Positions 33,274 to 34,575 of a stretch of 34,575 bases of DNA are shown here, piece by piece. Under the pieces are notes generated by a model that saw only the letters and a program-made list of their open reading frames with translations, had not been told where the DNA came from and made no database searches. The position numbers were made by a program, and so were the translations under genes. The stretch is from Gammaproteobacteria bacterium. Its GTDB lineage: Bacteria; Pseudomonadota; Gammaproteobacteria; SZUA-152. The first letter of the stretch is position 1. Each line of letters begins with the position of its first letter. The DNA lies in NCBI GenBank assembly GCA_013151575.1, contig JAADHZ010000153.1:1-34575 (forward strand). The letters run 5' to 3'.

Positions 33274-33906
33274 ATGAATAGAATCAACCCGCTCATCAGC
33301 GCCTTGTTGGCACTAACCTTGTTCAGTTTGGCCGACGCTGGCTTCGCGGCACGTTTCAACGAGGGCCAACAATATGAATTGGTCAGCCCCGCACAACCCA
33401 CCACCAGTAAGGATAAAGTCGAAGTGGTGGAATTGTTTTGGTATGGTTGCCCCCACTGTTACAAGCTGGAGCCCTACGTGAAACGCTGGCTGAAGCGCAA
33501 ACCTGCCAACGTCAAGTTTGTGCGTATGCCGGGTATGTTTCGCAAAAGCTGGGAAATCCACGGCCGGGCGTACTACACCGCTGAAATTTTGGGCGTGGTG
33601 GATAAGATCCACGGCCCCATGTTTGAGGCCATTCATGAGCAGAAACGCCGCATGAATACCGAGACCGCCATCATGGCCTTGTTCAAGGAGCATGGGGTGA
33701 GCGAGAAGGATTTTAAGCGGGTGTTCCGCTCCTTTGCCGTGGAAACTAAAACCCGCCGCGCCAAGGACATGGGCCGTCGCTACGGCGCTCGCGGTGTGCC
33801 GGCGTTGATTGTTAATGGCAAGTACCGCACCGGAGCACCAGCGGCCGGCGGCAATGCTAAGGTATTCCAGGTGGTCAATTTTCTGGTGAAAAAAGAAAGC
33901 CAGTAG
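33274..33906 (+). CDS. dsbA: Periplasmic thiol:disulfide oxidoreductase DsbA
   Basis: Introduces disulfide bonds into exported proteins. The 210-residue product has a signal peptide (about 1-25, ending ADAGFA), the active site CPHC at 59-62 in FWYGCPHCYK, and the cis-Pro loop GVPALIV (174-180) that contacts substrates. Length and motifs are normal for DsbA. AGAGGT lies upstream of the ATG at 33274. Periplasmic cytochromes and the deacetylase in this window are possible clients. The next gene starts 76 bases downstream, with a GC-rich hairpin (GGCGGCC at 33918, GGCCGCC ending 33942) between them that lacks a T-run. Confidence 0.94.
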   Translation: MNRINPLISALLALTLFSLADAGFAARFNEGQQYELVSPAQPTTSKDKVEVVELFWYGCPHCYKLEPYVKRWLKRKPANVKFVRMPGMFRKSWEIHGRAYYTAEILGVVDKIHGPMFEAIHEQKRRMNTETAIMALFKEHGVSEKDFKRVFRSFAVETKTRRAKDMGRRYGARGVPALIVNGKYRTGAPAAGGNAKVFQVVNFLVKKESQ

Positions 33907-33982
33907 CCTTTAATCACGGCGGCCTCGTGCCCGGGGGCCGCCGCCCACCTGCTTACTCCCCAGTTCTGTTACGCTGTTATTT

Positions 33983-34575
33983 ATGAAAGCTGCCGAACTC
34001 TTCATCCGCTGCCTGGAAAACGAAGGTGTTGAATACATTTTCGGTATTCCCGGCGAGGAAAATCTTGATGTGATGGACGCCCTGCTGGATTCCAGCATTC
34101 AGTTCATCACCACCCGTCACGAGCAGGGCGCAGCATTTATGGCTGATGTTTACGGCCGCCTCACCGGGCGCGCCGGGGTGTGCATGGCCACGCTTGGCCC
34201 GGGGGCCACCAATCTCATCACCGGCGTGGCCGACGCCAATATGGACCATGCGCCGCTGGTGGCCATCGCCGGGCAGGCCGACACCCACCGCCTGCACAAG
34301 GAATCCCACCAGGTGCTGGATCTGGAGCAGCTGTTTCGCAGTTTCACCAAATACAGCTCACGTATCCTCGCCCCGGACATTATCACCGAGGTCACGCGTA
34401 AGGCCTTCAAGGTGGCGCAGACGGAAAAAACCGGTGCGTGTTTTATCGAATTTCCCGAAAACATCGCGTCGATGCACATCGACGATACACCGTTGCGAGT
34501 CAAACATGCGCACACTCCCGAGCCACCTGCGGAGCGCGTGGCCTACGCTGCCGAGATCATTTCCAACGCCCGCGA
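33983..34575 (+). CDS. Acetolactate synthase-like thiamine-diphosphate enzyme (partial, runs off the right edge)
   Basis: The first 197 codons are in the window, starting MKAAELFIRCLENEGVEYIF and open to the end. The N-terminal ThDP-binding PYR domain is clear: GIPGEENLDVMDAL, the catalytic Glu47 in TRHEQGAAFMAD, YGRLTGRAGVCMATLGPGA and the conserved NLITGVADANMDHAPLVAIA region. The family includes IlvB/AlsS acetolactate synthases and related decarboxylases; PGEEN in place of the biosynthetic IlvB PGGA favours the AlsS-like or unassigned branch, but the C-terminal half needed for a firm call is missing. No regulatory small-subunit gene is visible. Confidence 0.85.
   Translation, partial: MKAAELFIRCLENEGVEYIFGIPGEENLDVMDALLDSSIQFITTRHEQGAAFMADVYGRLTGRAGVCMATLGPGATNLITGVADANMDHAPLVAIAGQADTHRLHKESHQVLDLEQLFRSFTKYSSRILAPDIITEVTRKAFKVAQTEKTGACFIEFPENIASMHIDDTPLRVKHAHTPEPPAERVAYAAEIISNAR

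Overview
The window reads as a stretch of gammaproteobacterial chromosome. The rnpB sequence, Mfd, MurJ, UvrD, RpoH, FtsX and a CysB-type regulator all look gammaproteobacterial. A complete alternative complex III (ACIII) operon beside an assimilatory sulfate-reduction block would suit a sulfur-oxidising or related respiring lineage, but that ecological reading is inference and I cannot name a species.

Layout. 1-1295: an AT-rich end with the tail of one gene, a small lipoprotein gene and a non-coding zone of structured repeats. 1296-4786 (minus): mfd, which carries an apparent 4-base deletion that breaks the frame. 4787-5743: a long spacer holding possible promoter elements. 5744-13152 (plus): actA-B1-B2-C-D-E-F, encoding a membrane quinol:electron acceptor oxidoreductase, closed by a strong terminator; no terminal oxidase genes follow. 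13200-13830: a second terminator, a paired REP-like palindrome and a ~200 bp MITE-like element, followed by a small AT-rich ORF. 14084-15646 (minus): murJ. 15983-16352 (plus): rnpB, the RNase P RNA, with a second copy of the MITE-like element starting about 10 bases after its end. 16586-16720: tandem TTTA-loop hairpins resembling ends of an IS200/IS605-type element.

16912-21624 is a sulfate-assimilation block: a TauE/SafE-type transporter, a sulfite reductase with Cys motifs in both halves, and an iron-sulfur type APS reductase form a minus-strand operon facing a divergent cysB-type regulator. Next come rpoH and ftsX (minus). Their usual partner ftsE is missing, and a 180 bp inverted-repeat element lies just upstream of ftsX. 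A secreted polysaccharide deacetylase gene (plus) and uvrD (minus) converge.

27646-33039 is a signalling neighbourhood: a large hybrid histidine kinase (membrane sensor, Cys-bearing GAF, HisKA, ATPase, receiver, HPt), a DUF1439-like exported protein, a FIST-domain sensor and a stand-alone cyclic-nucleotide-binding protein. The window ends with dsbA and the 5' part of an acetolactate synthase-like gene.

Most of the content is housekeeping and respiratory. The less ordinary material is in the non-coding elements (the MITE pair with co-varying ends, the TTTA-hairpin element and the repeats at the left end), the disrupted mfd, the ftsX locus rearrangement, and the dual-motif sulfite reductase. 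I found no clear defence island, prophage or CRISPR array.
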